Source: Gammaproteobacteria bacterium
Lineage (GTDB): Bacteria; Pseudomonadota; Gammaproteobacteria; SURF-13
Length of the DNA: 34,408 nucleotides
Assembly: GCA_030655395.1 (NCBI GenBank)
Contig: JAURVQ010000056.1
Location: 1-34,408, forward strand
Reading direction: 5' to 3'
In this document: one piece after another, positions 8,501 through 16,612 of the stretch
Numbering within the stretch: the first letter of the stretch is position 1
Layout of the letters: each line of letters opens with the position of its first letter
Program-made: the position numbers and the translations under genes
Notes under the pieces: generated by a model
Seen by the model: only the letters and a program-made list of their open reading frames with translations
Told to the model about the DNA's origin: nothing
The model's database searches: none

Positions 8501-10607
8501 GGAACTGTTCGACCAGCGCAGGCAATTGTTTCAGCGCCTCCTCCACCAGGGCGATGAGTTCCGGCGTGGCGGACACGGTGTTGTCGACCACGCGATTGAG
8601 CAGATTCTCGAACGACCAGGCAAACTCGCCCAGTGCGGCCGCGCCCACCAGGCGCCCGCTGCCCTTCAGGGTGTGAAACGAGCGGCGCAGAGTGCGCAGG
8701 GCATCCTGGTTTTCGTTATCTTCCTTCCAGCGCTGCACCTGCTGCGTGATGGAGGCGATCTCTTCGCCGGCCTCCTCCAGAAACACCTCGATGATCTCGT
8801 CGTCGATCTCCTCCAGGCGCACAGACTTGACGGGTGCGGCGGGCTTTGCCGCAGCAGCAGGGGCAGGTGCTGCCGCCTCGGGCTCGACCATGGCCGCAGC
8901 CAGAGGGTAAGTGAGCTGCTGCACGCTCGCCTGCGCCTGCTCGATGATGGCCTCGCGTTCCGCGCGGCCTTCACCCAACGCCTCCAGATAATATTCCAGT
9001 GCGCTGATGGCCTCGGTGAGCGCATCGAGCTGTTGCGGGTTGGGCGCGGCCCTGCGCTCGATCAGTGCATGCGTAATGTAGCGGTGGCAGGCTTGCAGCA
9101 CTTCCACGGCGCGCGTGAGCGACAGCATCGACAAGCCGCCGCTGACCTGCCGCAGCAAGGACGGCACACCGGCGAGCAGCTCGTGCTGGTGCGGTGCGGC
9201 GAAAAACGTCATCAGGTTATCCTTGATGCGCGCGATATCCGCCCGCGCCTCACGGATCACCGCGTTTTGCATCTCACGGTATTCGCTCCCGGTCAGCTGG
9301 GCTGCCTCCGCCGTGCCGGTGTCCGCCACCGCCGCATCGTGCGGCGTTGCAGTATCCTCCAGGTACTGTTCATCCAGCGTGGATTCGGCCTGCAGCAAGG
9401 CGCTCGCGATCTCCATCAACGCCGCCTCCCCGGGCGCCGCCGTGCCCCGGGCGATGGCGCCGATGGCGCTCAACTGCTCCAGTATCATCTGACGCGGCAC
9501 ACCGAGACCCAGCATGCCGAGCGTGTCGGCCACCTTGCGCAAGGTCTCTTCCAGCGGCAGCAGCTCGGACGGTATCCGCGTCTCGGCGCGCACGAAGATG
9601 TCGATCTCGTCCTTCACCTGGGCAAGGTCTTCGCGCAGCACCGCGAATACGGTGCGCATCAACTCCCGGTTTGGACCGGCCAGACGCGCACGCGCGCTAT
9701 CGATCTCCTGGTCGCGCGGCAACAGCACCTCGAGGCGGAAGGCGCGGCGGATTTCGGTCACACGCGCGCCCGTGGACTGCGTGCGTCCGATGTAGTAAAG
9801 CTGATTCTTGATAAGCTCTTTGGGCAGATCGGCGGCCAGCGCCTCCTCGCCGCTGTCGATGAGCCGCTTGATTTCGCGGTCGCTCTGGCCGAGCAGTTGC
9901 TTGACCGGCCCGCCGGCGTCCAGGCCGGCATCGGCGAGCGCCTCGATGAACGCCCCCGTCACCCACCATATCTGGGCCACGCTGTCCAGGCGCGAGGCCT
10001 GTTGCAACTCTGCGGCAATACCGGCGAGCCGGTTCAGGTTTTCCGGCGCACTGCCGCGATACCACGCCAGCAACGCCTGCTGGTAGGCGGGCCGCAGCTT
10101 GCGTGCGAGCGCGCGCATATCCGCCTGCGGCGGCCGTTTCCCGGCACGGCCCGAGGGCGCTGGCACTACCGTGAGATCCGGCGCAAACAACGCACTTTCC
10201 GACAACAGCGGCTGGGCGCGCACGGCGCGCAGCTCGTTGAGCAGCGGCAGGATCACCATGGGGTTGTCGAGATGGCCTTGCTGCAGGCGCTCGAGATAAT
10301 CGGGCAACTGCAGGATGGCGCGCATCAGCACTTCATAGGCGTCGTCTTTTTGCTTGATCTCCGCATCCACCAGCATGCGCGCCAGCAGTTCCATTTCTTC
10401 CGCCAGCAGCGCCGCGCCGTAGAGCTCGATCATCTGCAGCGTGCCGCGCACCTGATGCAGATGCGCGACGCAAAAACGCATCTGCGTCGTGTCCTGAGGA
10501 TTGGCCACATGGGCCTCCAGGGCGTGACGCGCCTGCCTCAGGGTCTCGTCGATCTCCGACTTGACCCAATTGAGCGTGCTGTAATCTGCCGGGTTCGCCA
10601 TGTTCAT
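5574..10607 (-). CDS. chpA: Hybrid CheA-type histidine kinase with multiple Hpt domains
   Basis: Core kinase of the type IV pilus chemosensory system. The start at 10607 (MNMANPADYS) overlaps the pilK stop as TGATG and gives 1677 residues, shorter than P. aeruginosa ChpA (about 2470). Phosphotransfer histidines are visible at about H51 (HQVRGT), H645 (HTLKGSG), H794 (HTLHGSA) and H946 (HTLKGGA). A fifth Hpt-like stretch (LLRQVSGGLSML, near 480) has Gln in place of His. Then follow a dimerisation region, an ATP-binding domain with N-box Asn about 1265 (LRNAVDHGIE) and DDGRGLDL, a CheW-like domain from about 1395, and a C-terminal receiver with phospho-acceptor D1602 and K1654. A Pro/Ala-rich linker (about 1010-1050) precedes the kinase core. 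Confidence 0.95.
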   Translation of the reverse strand: MNMANPADYSTLNWVKSEIDETLRQARHALEAHVANPQDTTQMRFCVAHLHQVRGTLQMIELYGAALLAEEMELLARMLVDAEIKQKDDAYEVLMRAILQLPDYLERLQQGHLDNPMVILPLLNELRAVRAQPLLSESALFAPDLTVVPAPSGRAGKRPPQADMRALARKLRPAYQQALLAWYRGSAPENLNRLAGIAAELQQASRLDSVAQIWWVTGAFIEALADAGLDAGGPVKQLLGQSDREIKRLIDSGEEALAADLPKELIKNQLYYIGRTQSTGARVTEIRRAFRLEVLLPRDQEIDSARARLAGPNRELMRTVFAVLREDLAQVKDEIDIFVRAETRIPSELLPLEETLRKVADTLGMLGLGVPRQMILEQLSAIGAIARGTAAPGEAALMEIASALLQAESTLDEQYLEDTATPHDAAVADTGTAEAAQLTGSEYREMQNAVIREARADIARIKDNLMTFFAAPHQHELLAGVPSLLRQVSGGLSMLSLTRAVEVLQACHRYITHALIERRAAPNPQQLDALTEAISALEYYLEALGEGRAEREAIIEQAQASVQQLTYPLAAAMVEPEAAAPAPAAAAKPAAPVKSVRLEEIDDEIIEVFLEEAGEEIASITQQVQRWKEDNENQDALRTLRRSFHTLKGSGRLVGAAALGEFAWSFENLLNRVVDNTVSATPELIALVEEALKQLPALVEQFQGNTTPLTDIPALMERASALSQPGVSVAPPVGAQTEAAPETRAAAPAIDPVLLDIYSRETAAHLAALGEFIERCQIEPAECGVNDSLVRTLHTLHGSAAMAGVPDIAALCDVMEEYAKILRDDKALLDGEALDTLRAVCALIRDKLTALQDTGAVSPDSSALQAHISGLLGKAQEQRAARLAEAAAGTAPAAQTPVFAEHDSEMVAVFMEEAKEILDASDIVLQQWIKRPADRALLEELQRELHTLKGGARMADITEMGDLSHSLESLLTAMVEGLLTPSARITALVQQAQDRLLAMLDRLHAHQPLEPAHDLVAQIDGMLLPESAAPIPAPAAAEHKPVVAAPYEAPEEAEDQIDAQEDRRGGMRVQHEQIRIRADLLDHLVNYAGEVSIARSRVEQQINGFKFNLVEMERTVARLRDQLRRLEIETETQILFRHAESGRAHEAEFDPLELDRFTQMQQLSRSLMESVSDMASIQGLLQGLVRESEMLLVQQARVNTDLQEGLMRTRMVQFSVVLPRLRRILRQTGEELGKEVELRISGAESEIDRTLLDRMVSSLEHMLRNAVDHGIELPEVRRAAGKPAAGTINLRLGREGADIVIAISDDGRGLDLERVRAKAVERGLLTQHAKVSDTELMQFILEPGFSTAREITQISGRGVGMDVVSSEIKQLGGTLSIASEAGMGATFTVRLPFTLSVSQVLLVQVGDDVYAIPLTSVERILRITHEELEQLYASDERIYRLAGQEHPFLHLGTLLNASHPQFPGPGKKTPALLVRVGEQHVALQVEGLIGSREIVVKSVGAQISTVKGITGATIMGDGRVVLMLDIAAMLRTATAAAAPEAGAAKESGRKILTVMVVDDSITVRKVTTRLLERHNMEVLTAKDGVDALTLLQQHVPDVMLLDIEMPRMDGYELAMHMRSDERLRGVPIIMITSRTGEKHRERALAVGVNRYLGKPFQEVDLLDNIRDLAGGRMETLH

Positions 10608-11479
10608 CACGGGGTGCGGTAATAGGCCAGCGTGTCTTCGTAGACCACGCGCTCCAGTCCGGGATAAGACCACTGTACGATCTCGCCGGGGCCCAGCACC
10701 AGCAAACCGCCGGGACTCAGGCACTGGGCGATCTTGTCCAGTATCCCGGTGCGCTGGCGGCGGCTGAAATAGATCAGCACATTCTGGCAAAAGATCACAT
10801 CCATGCCGCCGAAGGTAGGCGCCAGCGGCTCCAGCATGTTCATGCGCGTGAAGCACACGCGTTGGCGCAGGCGTTCGCACACCTGGTAGTGTTCGCCGTC
10901 CACCTGGGTGAAATAGCGTTCCATCTGGCCGGGCTCCAGCGCCAGCAACCTGCGCCTGTGATATTCGCCGCGCCGCGCCGCATCAAGCGCGGCGAGACTG
11001 ATGTCGGTGCCGGTGACACCGAAATAATGTTCACCGCGGTGGGTACTGAATTGCTGCTCGATCACCATGGCGATGCTGTAAGCCTCTTCGCCGGTGGCGC
11101 AGCCCGCGCTCCAGGCGTTGATGGATAACGGCCCCAGCCGCGCGCACCGGGCCTGCAGATGCCGGGCCAGCAGTGCCAGCGAACCCGGATGCCGGAAAAA
11201 GCGTGTCTCGTGCACCGTGAGGCGGTCCACCAGCACGCTCCACTCCACCGCGCCGCCGGGGCCCGCTGTCACCAACGCGTAATAGCGGCTGTAATCCGGA
11301 CAACCGATCTCGCGCATGCGCAGCGCCAGACTCGTCACCAGAAACGACTTGCGCGCCGCAGGCAGACTGATGCCGGTGCGCGCCTCCAGCAGAGCAGCCC
11401 ACTGTGCAAACTCGGCCTCGCCCATATCCGGCACGCTGTTCAACTGCCAGTGCGTGCCATGGTGTGCCGTATTGTTCAT
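10607..11479 (-). CDS. pilK: CheR-type receptor methyltransferase (PilK)
   Basis: Uses S-adenosylmethionine to methylate glutamates of the receptor, expected here to be PilJ. It has 290 residues. The N-terminal helical CheR domain (about 20-85) carries VHETRFFRHPG. The SAM-binding motif is SAGCATGEEAYSIAM (about 125-139), followed by VTGTDIS and the DVIFCQNVLIYF motif near the C-terminus. The stop overlaps the chpA start (TGATG), so the two are coupled. A 23-base gap separates it from pilJ upstream. Confidence 0.94.
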   Translation of the reverse strand: MNNTAHHGTHWQLNSVPDMGEAEFAQWAALLEARTGISLPAARKSFLVTSLALRMREIGCPDYSRYYALVTAGPGGAVEWSVLVDRLTVHETRFFRHPGSLALLARHLQARCARLGPLSINAWSAGCATGEEAYSIAMVIEQQFSTHRGEHYFGVTGTDISLAALDAARRGEYHRRRLLALEPGQMERYFTQVDGEHYQVCERLRQRVCFTRMNMLEPLAPTFGGMDVIFCQNVLIYFSRRQRTGILDKIAQCLSPGGLLVLGPGEIVQWSYPGLERVVYEDTLAYYRTP

Positions 11480-11502
11480 GTAATTTTAAGGCGTGCCTGT
11501 CC

Positions 11503-13548
11503 TCAACCCGGCAGCTTGAAGCCCGACACCGAGGTACGCAGATCATCGGCGAGGTCAGCCAGATTACCGATGGAGGCCGCGGTTTCATTGGAGCCGACCG
11601 AGGTCTGCATGGCGATCTCGCGGATCACGTTCATGGTCTCGGAGATGTTGCCCGCCGCGGCGGACTGCTGCCGCGCGGCGTGCGAGATGCTCTGCACCAG
11701 TTCCGCCAGGTGGATCGAGACGCGCTCAATCTCGCGCAGCGCCTCACCTGCGTCCTGCGCCAGCCGCGCGCCACTCACCACACCCGTGGTGCTCTGCTCC
11801 ATGGAGATGATCGCTTCATGGGTGTCGGTTTGAATCGTCTTCACCAGCGCCTCGATCTGCTTGGTCGCATTACCCGAGCGCTCCGCAAGACGCTGCACCT
11901 CATCCGCCACCACCGCAAAGCCGCGCCCGGCCTCGCCTGCCATCGCCGCCTGGATGGCGGCGTTCAGCGCCAGGATGTTGGTCTGATCAGCGATGTCGTT
12001 GATGAGTTCGACGATGTCGCCGATCTCCTGCGAGCTTTCGCCCAGACGCTTGATGCGCTTGGAGGTTTCCTGAATCTGCTCGCGGATGGCGTCCATACCC
12101 TGAATCGTGCTCTGCACCACCTGCACGCCCCTGTCCGCGATCGTCACCGAGCGCAACGCCACTTCCGATGACTCCACGGCGTTGGCCGACACCTGCTCGA
12201 TGGACACCGCCATTTCATTCACCGCGGTACTCGCCTCGGTGATCTGCTGCGCCTGGTTATCGCTCGCCTCGGCCAGCAGGATCGCGGTGGTCTGCGATTC
12301 CTGCGCCGCCGCCGACACCTGCACCGTGGTTTCGTTGATGACCGTCACCAGGTTACGCAGGGCGTCGATGGCATAGTTGACGGAGTCGGCAATGGCTCCG
12401 GTGAAGGCCTCCGTCACCGTGGCGCGGGTGGTGAGATCACCCTCCGCGAGGCCCGCCATTTCATCGAGCAGACTGAGAATCGCCTCCTGGTTGCGGCGGT
12501 TCTGCTCGCTACTGGCTTCCAGGCGTCGCAAGGCATCGCGTTGCAGCTTGTAACCCAGCCCGATCAAGGTAAGCAGCGTGAGCACACCGAGCAGGTAACC
12601 GTACACCGGCGATACGACACGGCTCCCTTCCAGTCCGGTATAGGCATTTACCAGGTCGGTGCTGTCCTTGAACAGCGCACGGCTCACCAATCCGATGGAG
12701 GCGGCGGCATCCTGGGTCTTGAACAGGTCGGGGAATTTTTCCAGGATGAGCAGATCGAGGTCGAAGATCGAACTCAACATGAGCGAGATTTCTTCCAGTT
12801 GCTGCAGTATCTCGGGGTCGGAAACCGCGCTGATCCCCAGGGCCGGATTGCCGCTCTTCAGCGCCTCGAGGTTGGCGGCGAACAATGACACCGAGCGGCG
12901 GAACGTATCCGCCGCCTGTGCCGCTTCTTTCGAGGTCTGCGCGCCCTGGAATACGCGGTTTACGCTCGAACTGATGCGCTCGATCAAAAGCAACTGGCTG
13001 TTGGCCGCGAGCAGGTTTTCCGCGCTTGCGCTGCGGCTCTTCATGGTCTGCACCAGTTGCTCCGAGGCCGTGACCAGCTTCGGCACCACGTCGTTGGTGG
13101 TCTTCACGAACGCGGTGGCGGATTTGAGCAACTCCTCATTCGCCAGAATGGTGTCGATATTGCCGCGCGTACCTTGCCACTGGTTGACCACCTTGGTCAA
13201 CGGCACGGAGACTGCGGCGGGCGAGGGCGGCAGACCGGAATCGGCATTACCCTTCTGCAGGTGGCCCAATAGCTTCCCGGCCTGGGCGCGCGCATCGGCC
13301 AGGTCCTTGAACACCTCGGGCCGCGCATTCACGGTGACCGCGACGGCGGCATCCTTGGCCGTGGTTTCCGCCAGCAGGCGCAACTCGCTCGCGCCGGTAA
13401 GGTATTCCTTATCGTGCTTTGCCTGCCGGCCCAGATAGCCGAAGGTGAGCGCGAGCAGGGCGATGAACACCACCAGAAGACCGATGAGGAGCACCAGCTC
13501 CCGGTCGAGGCCCCGGGCCTGCCCGGCGACCTTGGATTTCAGTTGCAT
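11503..13548 (-). CDS. pilJ: Pilus chemosensory methyl-accepting protein
   Basis: Inner-membrane chemoreceptor that feeds the ChpA kinase. It has 681 residues, almost exactly the length of Pseudomonas PilJ. The first membrane helix is at about 18-39 and the second at about 316-336 (LLGVLTLLTLIGLGY), enclosing a periplasmic PilJ-type domain. A HAMP-like segment and the methyl-accepting signalling domain follow. The hairpin tip (about 523-552) is NILALNAAIQAAMAGEAGRG then [11 protein letters not shown]; the AAM in place of AAR is unusual but also typical of PilJ proteins. A Shine-Dalgarno AGGGAG precedes the ATG. The 67-base gap to pilI holds no gene. Confidence 0.96.
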   Translation of the reverse strand: MQLKSKVAGQARGLDRELVLLIGLLVVFIALLALTFGYLGRQAKHDKEYLTGASELRLLAETTAKDAAVAVTVNARPEVFKDLADARAQAGKLLGHLQKGNADSGLPPSPAAVSVPLTKVVNQWQGTRGNIDTILANEELLKSATAFVKTTNDVVPKLVTASEQLVQTMKSRSASAENLLAANSQLLLIERISSSVNRVFQGAQTSKEAAQAADTFRRSVSLFAANLEALKSGNPALGISAVSDPEILQQLEEISLMLSSIFDLDLLILEKFPDLFKTQDAAASIGLVSRALFKDSTDLVNAYTGLEGSRVVSPVYGYLLGVLTLLTLIGLGYKLQRDALRRLEASSEQNRRNQEAILSLLDEMAGLAEGDLTTRATVTEAFTGAIADSVNYAIDALRNLVTVINETTVQVSAAAQESQTTAILLAEASDNQAQQITEASTAVNEMAVSIEQVSANAVESSEVALRSVTIADRGVQVVQSTIQGMDAIREQIQETSKRIKRLGESSQEIGDIVELINDIADQTNILALNAAIQAAMAGEAGRGFAVVADEVQRLAERSGNATKQIEALVKTIQTDTHEAIISMEQSTTGVVSGARLAQDAGEALREIERVSIHLAELVQSISHAARQQSAAAGNISETMNVIREIAMQTSVGSNETAASIGNLADLADDLRTSVSGFKLPG

Positions 13549-13615
13549 AATAAACTCCCTGTTAAAGCTTCATGAAACCTTAGTGAGTGCCGCTGTATTC
13601 CGGCGCGCGTCTCCG

Positions 13616-14161
13616 TTACACGGCCACCTGCAAAAATTGCGGGCTGTGCGCCAGCCGGTGCAGGTCAAACACACCCCAGTGCCGTCCCGCCTGCAGAAAC
13701 GCGCCTTGCAGATAGGGGCGGATCGACTCGTCCGCTGCGGGCATCTCGCTGCAGCGCTCTTCCTCGAAAAAGTGTTGCAGGCCGTAGACCGCGTCCACAA
13801 TCAGCCCGGCATAGATATCGGCGTCATGGATCACGAGCACGCGCGCGTGCCGCGTGACGGTAGCGCCGCCCTGGCCCAGATAGCCCGGCAGATTCACAAT
13901 CGGCAGCAGGTTGCCGCGCACATTGGCAATGCCCTTGACCCAGGGCTTCGCGCCCGGCACCGTGGTCAGGGCCGGATAGGGCAACATCTCACGCACCTCG
14001 GACAGCGGCGCCACCAGATCGGCCTCGCCCAGCCGGAACCCGATGCCCGTCCACGTCTCCTTCACCTCTACCTTGCGCGGCAACCCGCGCGCGTGCAGGC
14101 GGCCGCGTGCCTCGATATCACGCAACAGCGCCAGCGGATGAAGATGTGGGCGACGTGACAT
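13616..14161 (-). CDS. pilI: CheW-like adaptor PilI
   Basis: CheW-domain adaptor linking PilJ to ChpA. It has 181 residues with an N-terminal helical lead (LHPLALLRDIEARGR) and then the CheW fold, with VAPLSEVREMLPYP, VPGAKPWVKGIANVRGNLLPIVNLPGYLG and VLVIHDADIYAGLIVDAVYGL. It sits between pilH (13 bases upstream) and pilJ in the conserved pilG-H-I-J order, and this supports the symbol more firmly than domain content alone. Confidence 0.93.
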   Translation of the reverse strand: MSRRPHLHPLALLRDIEARGRLHARGLPRKVEVKETWTGIGFRLGEADLVAPLSEVREMLPYPALTTVPGAKPWVKGIANVRGNLLPIVNLPGYLGQGGATVTRHARVLVIHDADIYAGLIVDAVYGLQHFFEEERCSEMPAADESIRPYLQGAFLQAGRHWGVFDLHRLAHSPQFLQVAV

Positions 14162-14174
14162 GGGTGGGGATCGC

Positions 14175-14540
14175 TCAGCGCCCCAGCACCGCCCTTATCT
14201 TGCCGATCAGATCGGCCTCTGCCACCGGTTTGGTAATGTAATCACGCGCGCCCTGACGCAGGCCCCACACCCGATCCGTCTCCTGATCCTTGGTGGTGAC
14301 GATGATGATGGGAATGGAGGCCGTCTCCGGTATCTTGGTAATCTGCCGCGTGGCCTGAAAACCGCTGATCCCGGGCATCACGACATCCATCAGAATCAGG
14401 TCGGGCTTTTCATCCCGCGCCTTGGTGATGCTCTCCTCGCCGCTCGCGACGGTGAGGGTCTGATAGCCGTTGCGCTCGAGCATGGTTTTGAGCACGTGGG
14501 TGTCAGTAGGGGAATCGTCCACTATTAATATGCGCGCCAT
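14175..14540 (-). CDS. pilH: Single-domain response regulator PilH
   Basis: Stand-alone receiver of 121 residues, phosphorylated by ChpA. In Pseudomonas PilH is the phosphate sink and retraction-side regulator opposing PilG. All receiver landmarks are present: acidic pair in LIVDDSPTDTHVL, phospho-acceptor Asp in LILMDVVMPG, IIVTTKD with the switch Thr, and Lys in YITKPV. There is no output domain. PilH is separated from PilG by 86 bases that can form a GC-rich hairpin. Confidence 0.95.
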   Translation of the reverse strand: MARILIVDDSPTDTHVLKTMLERNGYQTLTVASGEESITKARDEKPDLILMDVVMPGISGFQATRQITKIPETASIPIIIVTTKDQETDRVWGLRQGARDYITKPVAEADLIGKIRAVLGR

Positions 14541-14573
14541 GAATACCGTGTTCCTTTATCAATTTCAAATAGT

Positions 14574-14595
14574 GCAGGACGCCACAGCGTCCCGC
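14574..14595 (-). promoter_or_regulatory. Intercistronic hairpin between pilG and pilH
   Basis: On the transcribed strand, GCGGGACGC and GCGTCCTGC (14595-14587 and 14582-14574) pair over nine positions including one G-U, closing a TGTG loop. No run of four or more T follows, so it is not a standard intrinsic terminator. It could be an attenuator or an mRNA-stabilising hairpin that sets the PilG to PilH ratio. The role is inference. Confidence 0.5.
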
Positions 14596-14626
14596 CGCTG
14601 TATCTTAGTCCTGGTGCACGCCGCAT

Positions 14627-15037
14627 TCAATGCGCGTCGATGACGTGGCGCTTGATCGCGCCGAGCAGTTCTTCTTTGGTGAAGGGTTTGGTGAGGTATT
14701 GCTCGGAGCCCACGATGCGCCCGCGCGCCTTGTCGAACAGCCCGTCGCGGCTCGATAACATGATGACAGGCGTGCGCCGGTACACCTGATTGTGTTTGAT
14801 GAGCGCGCAGGTCTGGTAGCCGTCCAGGCGCGGCATCATGATGTCCACGAAGATGATATCCGGCTTCTGGTCGGCGATCTTGGACAAGGCTTCAAAGCCG
14901 TCGGTGGCGGTCACCACCTCGCAGCCCGCCTTTTTAAGCAGCGTTTCGGCCGTGCGGCGGATGGTCTTGCTGTCATCAATCACCATCACCTTCAGTCCGT
15001 TGAAATCGTCTTCCCTGTCTGTAGTCATCCCGTTCAT
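14627..15037 (-). CDS. pilG: Single-domain response regulator PilG
   Basis: First gene of the chemosensory operon and the ChpA phospho-target that promotes pilus extension in Pseudomonas. It has 136 residues and is very close to Pseudomonas PilG: LKVMVIDDSKTIRRTAETLL, then IIFVDIMMPRLDGYQTCALI with the phospho-acceptor Asp, and YLTKPFTKEELLGAIKRHV with the conserved Lys. The first Met (15037) is used; Met four codons later is an equally possible start. It is divergent from gshA across a 201-base gap. Confidence 0.96.
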   Translation of the reverse strand: MNGMTTDREDDFNGLKVMVIDDSKTIRRTAETLLKKAGCEVVTATDGFEALSKIADQKPDIIFVDIMMPRLDGYQTCALIKHNQVYRRTPVIMLSSRDGLFDKARGRIVGSEQYLTKPFTKEELLGAIKRHVIDAH

Positions 15038-15238
15038 CTCATCATTAAATATGTGGGAGGCTTTCCCTTCTCAGCATGGTAGGATATTGACCATACTTTA
15101 ACAATACAACCCTGTCCCCGCTCCCGGGTGCCAATGGCGTCCAAGCCGGGGCCTTGTGTTATTGTATATCTTCGTAGTTTAAGCCACGGGCTACCCCCTA
15201 CAGGCGCGGCTGTCAGGCAGACAGGTTTGGAACCTCTC
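15038..15238. promoter_or_regulatory. Divergent pilG / gshA intergenic region
   Basis: This is the only spacer available for the pilG-chpC operon promoter and the gshA promoter. On the minus strand TTGTTA (15104-15099), a 17-base spacer and TACCAT (15081-15076) form a plausible sigma-70 promoter about 32 bases before pilG. On the plus strand, TTGTATATC near 15161-15169 is a possible -10, without a good -35. An imperfect dyad CTGTC-AGGCA-GACAG lies near 15210. No ORF or RNA gene is evident. Confidence 0.35.
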
Positions 15239-16546
15239 ATGCGTAGTGAAGCGCTGCATACCGTTCCCCACCTTACCACGGCTCTCAATGGGCCGCTGCA
15301 ACTGATCGAACGCCATCTGCTGGCGCACCAGGCGCGCATCGAGCACTGGCTGCGCCAGCAGTGGCTGGAAACGCCCGCGCCGTTTTACACCTCGGTGGAC
15401 CTGCGTAACAGCGGCTTCAAGCTCGCACCGGTGGACACCAATCTGTTCCCGGCTGGGTTCAACAACCTCAATCCCGCCTTCCTGCCGCTCTGCATCCACG
15501 CCGTGCAGAGCGCCATCGAACGCACCTGTCCGCGCGCGGCCAACGTGCTCATCATTCCGGAGAGCCATACGCGCAATCTGTTTTATCTTGAGAGTCTGGC
15601 CACGCTGCGCGACATCATTAAGCGGGCGGGCTTTGAGGTGCGCATCGGCTCGCTGCTGCCGGATCTTGCGCAGCCGCTGGATGTCCTGCTGCCCTCGAAA
15701 CGCAGCCTGCGACTCGAGCCGGTAAGCCGCAGCGGTGACCGCGTGAGCGTAAAGGACTTTACGCCCTGCATGGTGCTGCTCAACAACGACCTCTCCGCAG
15801 GGCGGCCCGCCCTCCTGGAAGGTCTGGCGCAACCTGTGGTTCCGCCGCTGGCGCTCGGCTGGTCCAACCGGCTCAAGTCCGACCATTTCGAGCACTACAA
15901 ACAGGTGGCGGCGGAATTCGCCGAACTCATCGACATCGACCCGTGGCTGATCGACCCCTTGTTCCGCCGCTGCGGCGAGATCAACTTCATGAAGCGCGAG
16001 GGCGAAGACTGCCTCGCCACCAACGTCGATGCGCTGCTGGTCGCCATCCAGCGCAAATACGACGAATACGGCCTCGACAAACGGCCCTTCGTGGTGGCAA
16101 AGGCCGACGCCGGCACTTACGGCATGGGCGTGATGAGCGTGCACAGCGGCAACGAGATGCGCGAACTGAATCGCAAGGAGCGCACGCGCATGGCGGCCAT
16201 CAAGGGCGGCCAGGAGGTGAGCAAGGTCATCATGCAGGAGGGCGTGTACACCTTCGAGACCCTGGGCGAGGCCGGCAACGAGGCCGTCGCCGAACCGGTG
16301 GTGTACATGATGAACCATTTTGTCGTGGGCGGTTTTTACCGCGTACACAAAAACCGCGGGGTCGACGAAAACCTGAACGCCCCCGGCATGCACTTCGAGC
16401 CGCTCGCCTTCGCCGAGCCATGCACCGCGCCGGATCATAGCCAGGCACCTGACGCCGGCCCCAACCGCTTCTATGCCTATGGCGTGATTGCGCGGCTGGC
16501 GCTGGTCGCGGCGGCGAGGGAATTAACGGCAGTGGCGAGTAGCTAG
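15239..16546 (+). CDS. gshA: Glutamate-cysteine ligase, Acidithiobacillus-type
   Basis: First step of glutathione synthesis. The start at 15239 (MRSEALHTVPHLTTALNGPL) matches the family N-terminus; a longer frame beginning at 15128 is rejected. It has 435 residues of the proteobacterial ferroox-type GshA family, which is unrelated in sequence to E. coli GshA. Conserved-looking segments are PFYTSVDLRNSGFKLAPVDT, NLFPAGFNNLNP, VAKADAGTYGMGVM, EPVVYMMNHFVVGGFYRVH and NLNAPGMHFEPL. The last residues (VASS) and the TAG stop (16544-16546) are written by the dispersed GTGGCGAG repeat, so the native C-terminus has probably been changed. Confidence 0.93.
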   Translation: MRSEALHTVPHLTTALNGPLQLIERHLLAHQARIEHWLRQQWLETPAPFYTSVDLRNSGFKLAPVDTNLFPAGFNNLNPAFLPLCIHAVQSAIERTCPRAANVLIIPESHTRNLFYLESLATLRDIIKRAGFEVRIGSLLPDLAQPLDVLLPSKRSLRLEPVSRSGDRVSVKDFTPCMVLLNNDLSAGRPALLEGLAQPVVPPLALGWSNRLKSDHFEHYKQVAAEFAELIDIDPWLIDPLFRRCGEINFMKREGEDCLATNVDALLVAIQRKYDEYGLDKRPFVVAKADAGTYGMGVMSVHSGNEMRELNRKERTRMAAIKGGQEVSKVIMQEGVYTFETLGEAGNEAVAEPVVYMMNHFVVGGFYRVHKNRGVDENLNAPGMHFEPLAFAEPCTAPDHSQAPDAGPNRFYAYGVIARLALVAAARELTAVASS

Positions 16547-16612
16547 TGGCGAGGGGTACTGGAAGGCTGGGTATGAAAGATTTTTCTAGCGACTCGCCAC
16601 TCGCCCCTCGCC
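16531..16612. repeat. GTGGCGAG-family repeat spanning gshA 3' end and gshB 5' end
   Basis: Left part AGTGGCGAGTAGCTAGTGGC carries the gshA stop. The right part ACTCGCCACTCGCCCCTCGC (from 16592) is its degenerate reverse complement. Nine-base matches pair 16532-16540 with 16592-16600, and 16548-16556 with 16604-16612. It is the same family as 1113-1179, but more diverged and carrying 35 bases of unrelated DNA between the parts. It contains the likely ribosome-binding site and ATG of gshB. Confidence 0.8.

Noticed and set aside
5295-10622. Very long plus-strand open frames (about 790 and 970 codons) opposite chpA
   Set aside because: They are antisense shadows produced by high-GC codon use. 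Their translations are rich in His, Arg, Gln and Ala with no recognisable domain, while the minus strand encodes a clear multidomain kinase.
15128-15238. Upstream start for gshA adding 37 residues
   Set aside because: The extra residues are not typical of the family, which begins near MRSEALHTVPHL, and would use up the promoter region.
15191-16438. 415-codon minus-strand frame opposite gshA
   Set aside because: Low-complexity His/Val/Ala-rich translation, no family match, and gshA motifs are unambiguous on the plus strand.
16546-16572. GTG at 16546 as gshB start
   Set aside because: It lies on the last base of the gshA stop inside the repeat and lacks a ribosome site. ATG 16573 has GGAAGG at good spacing.
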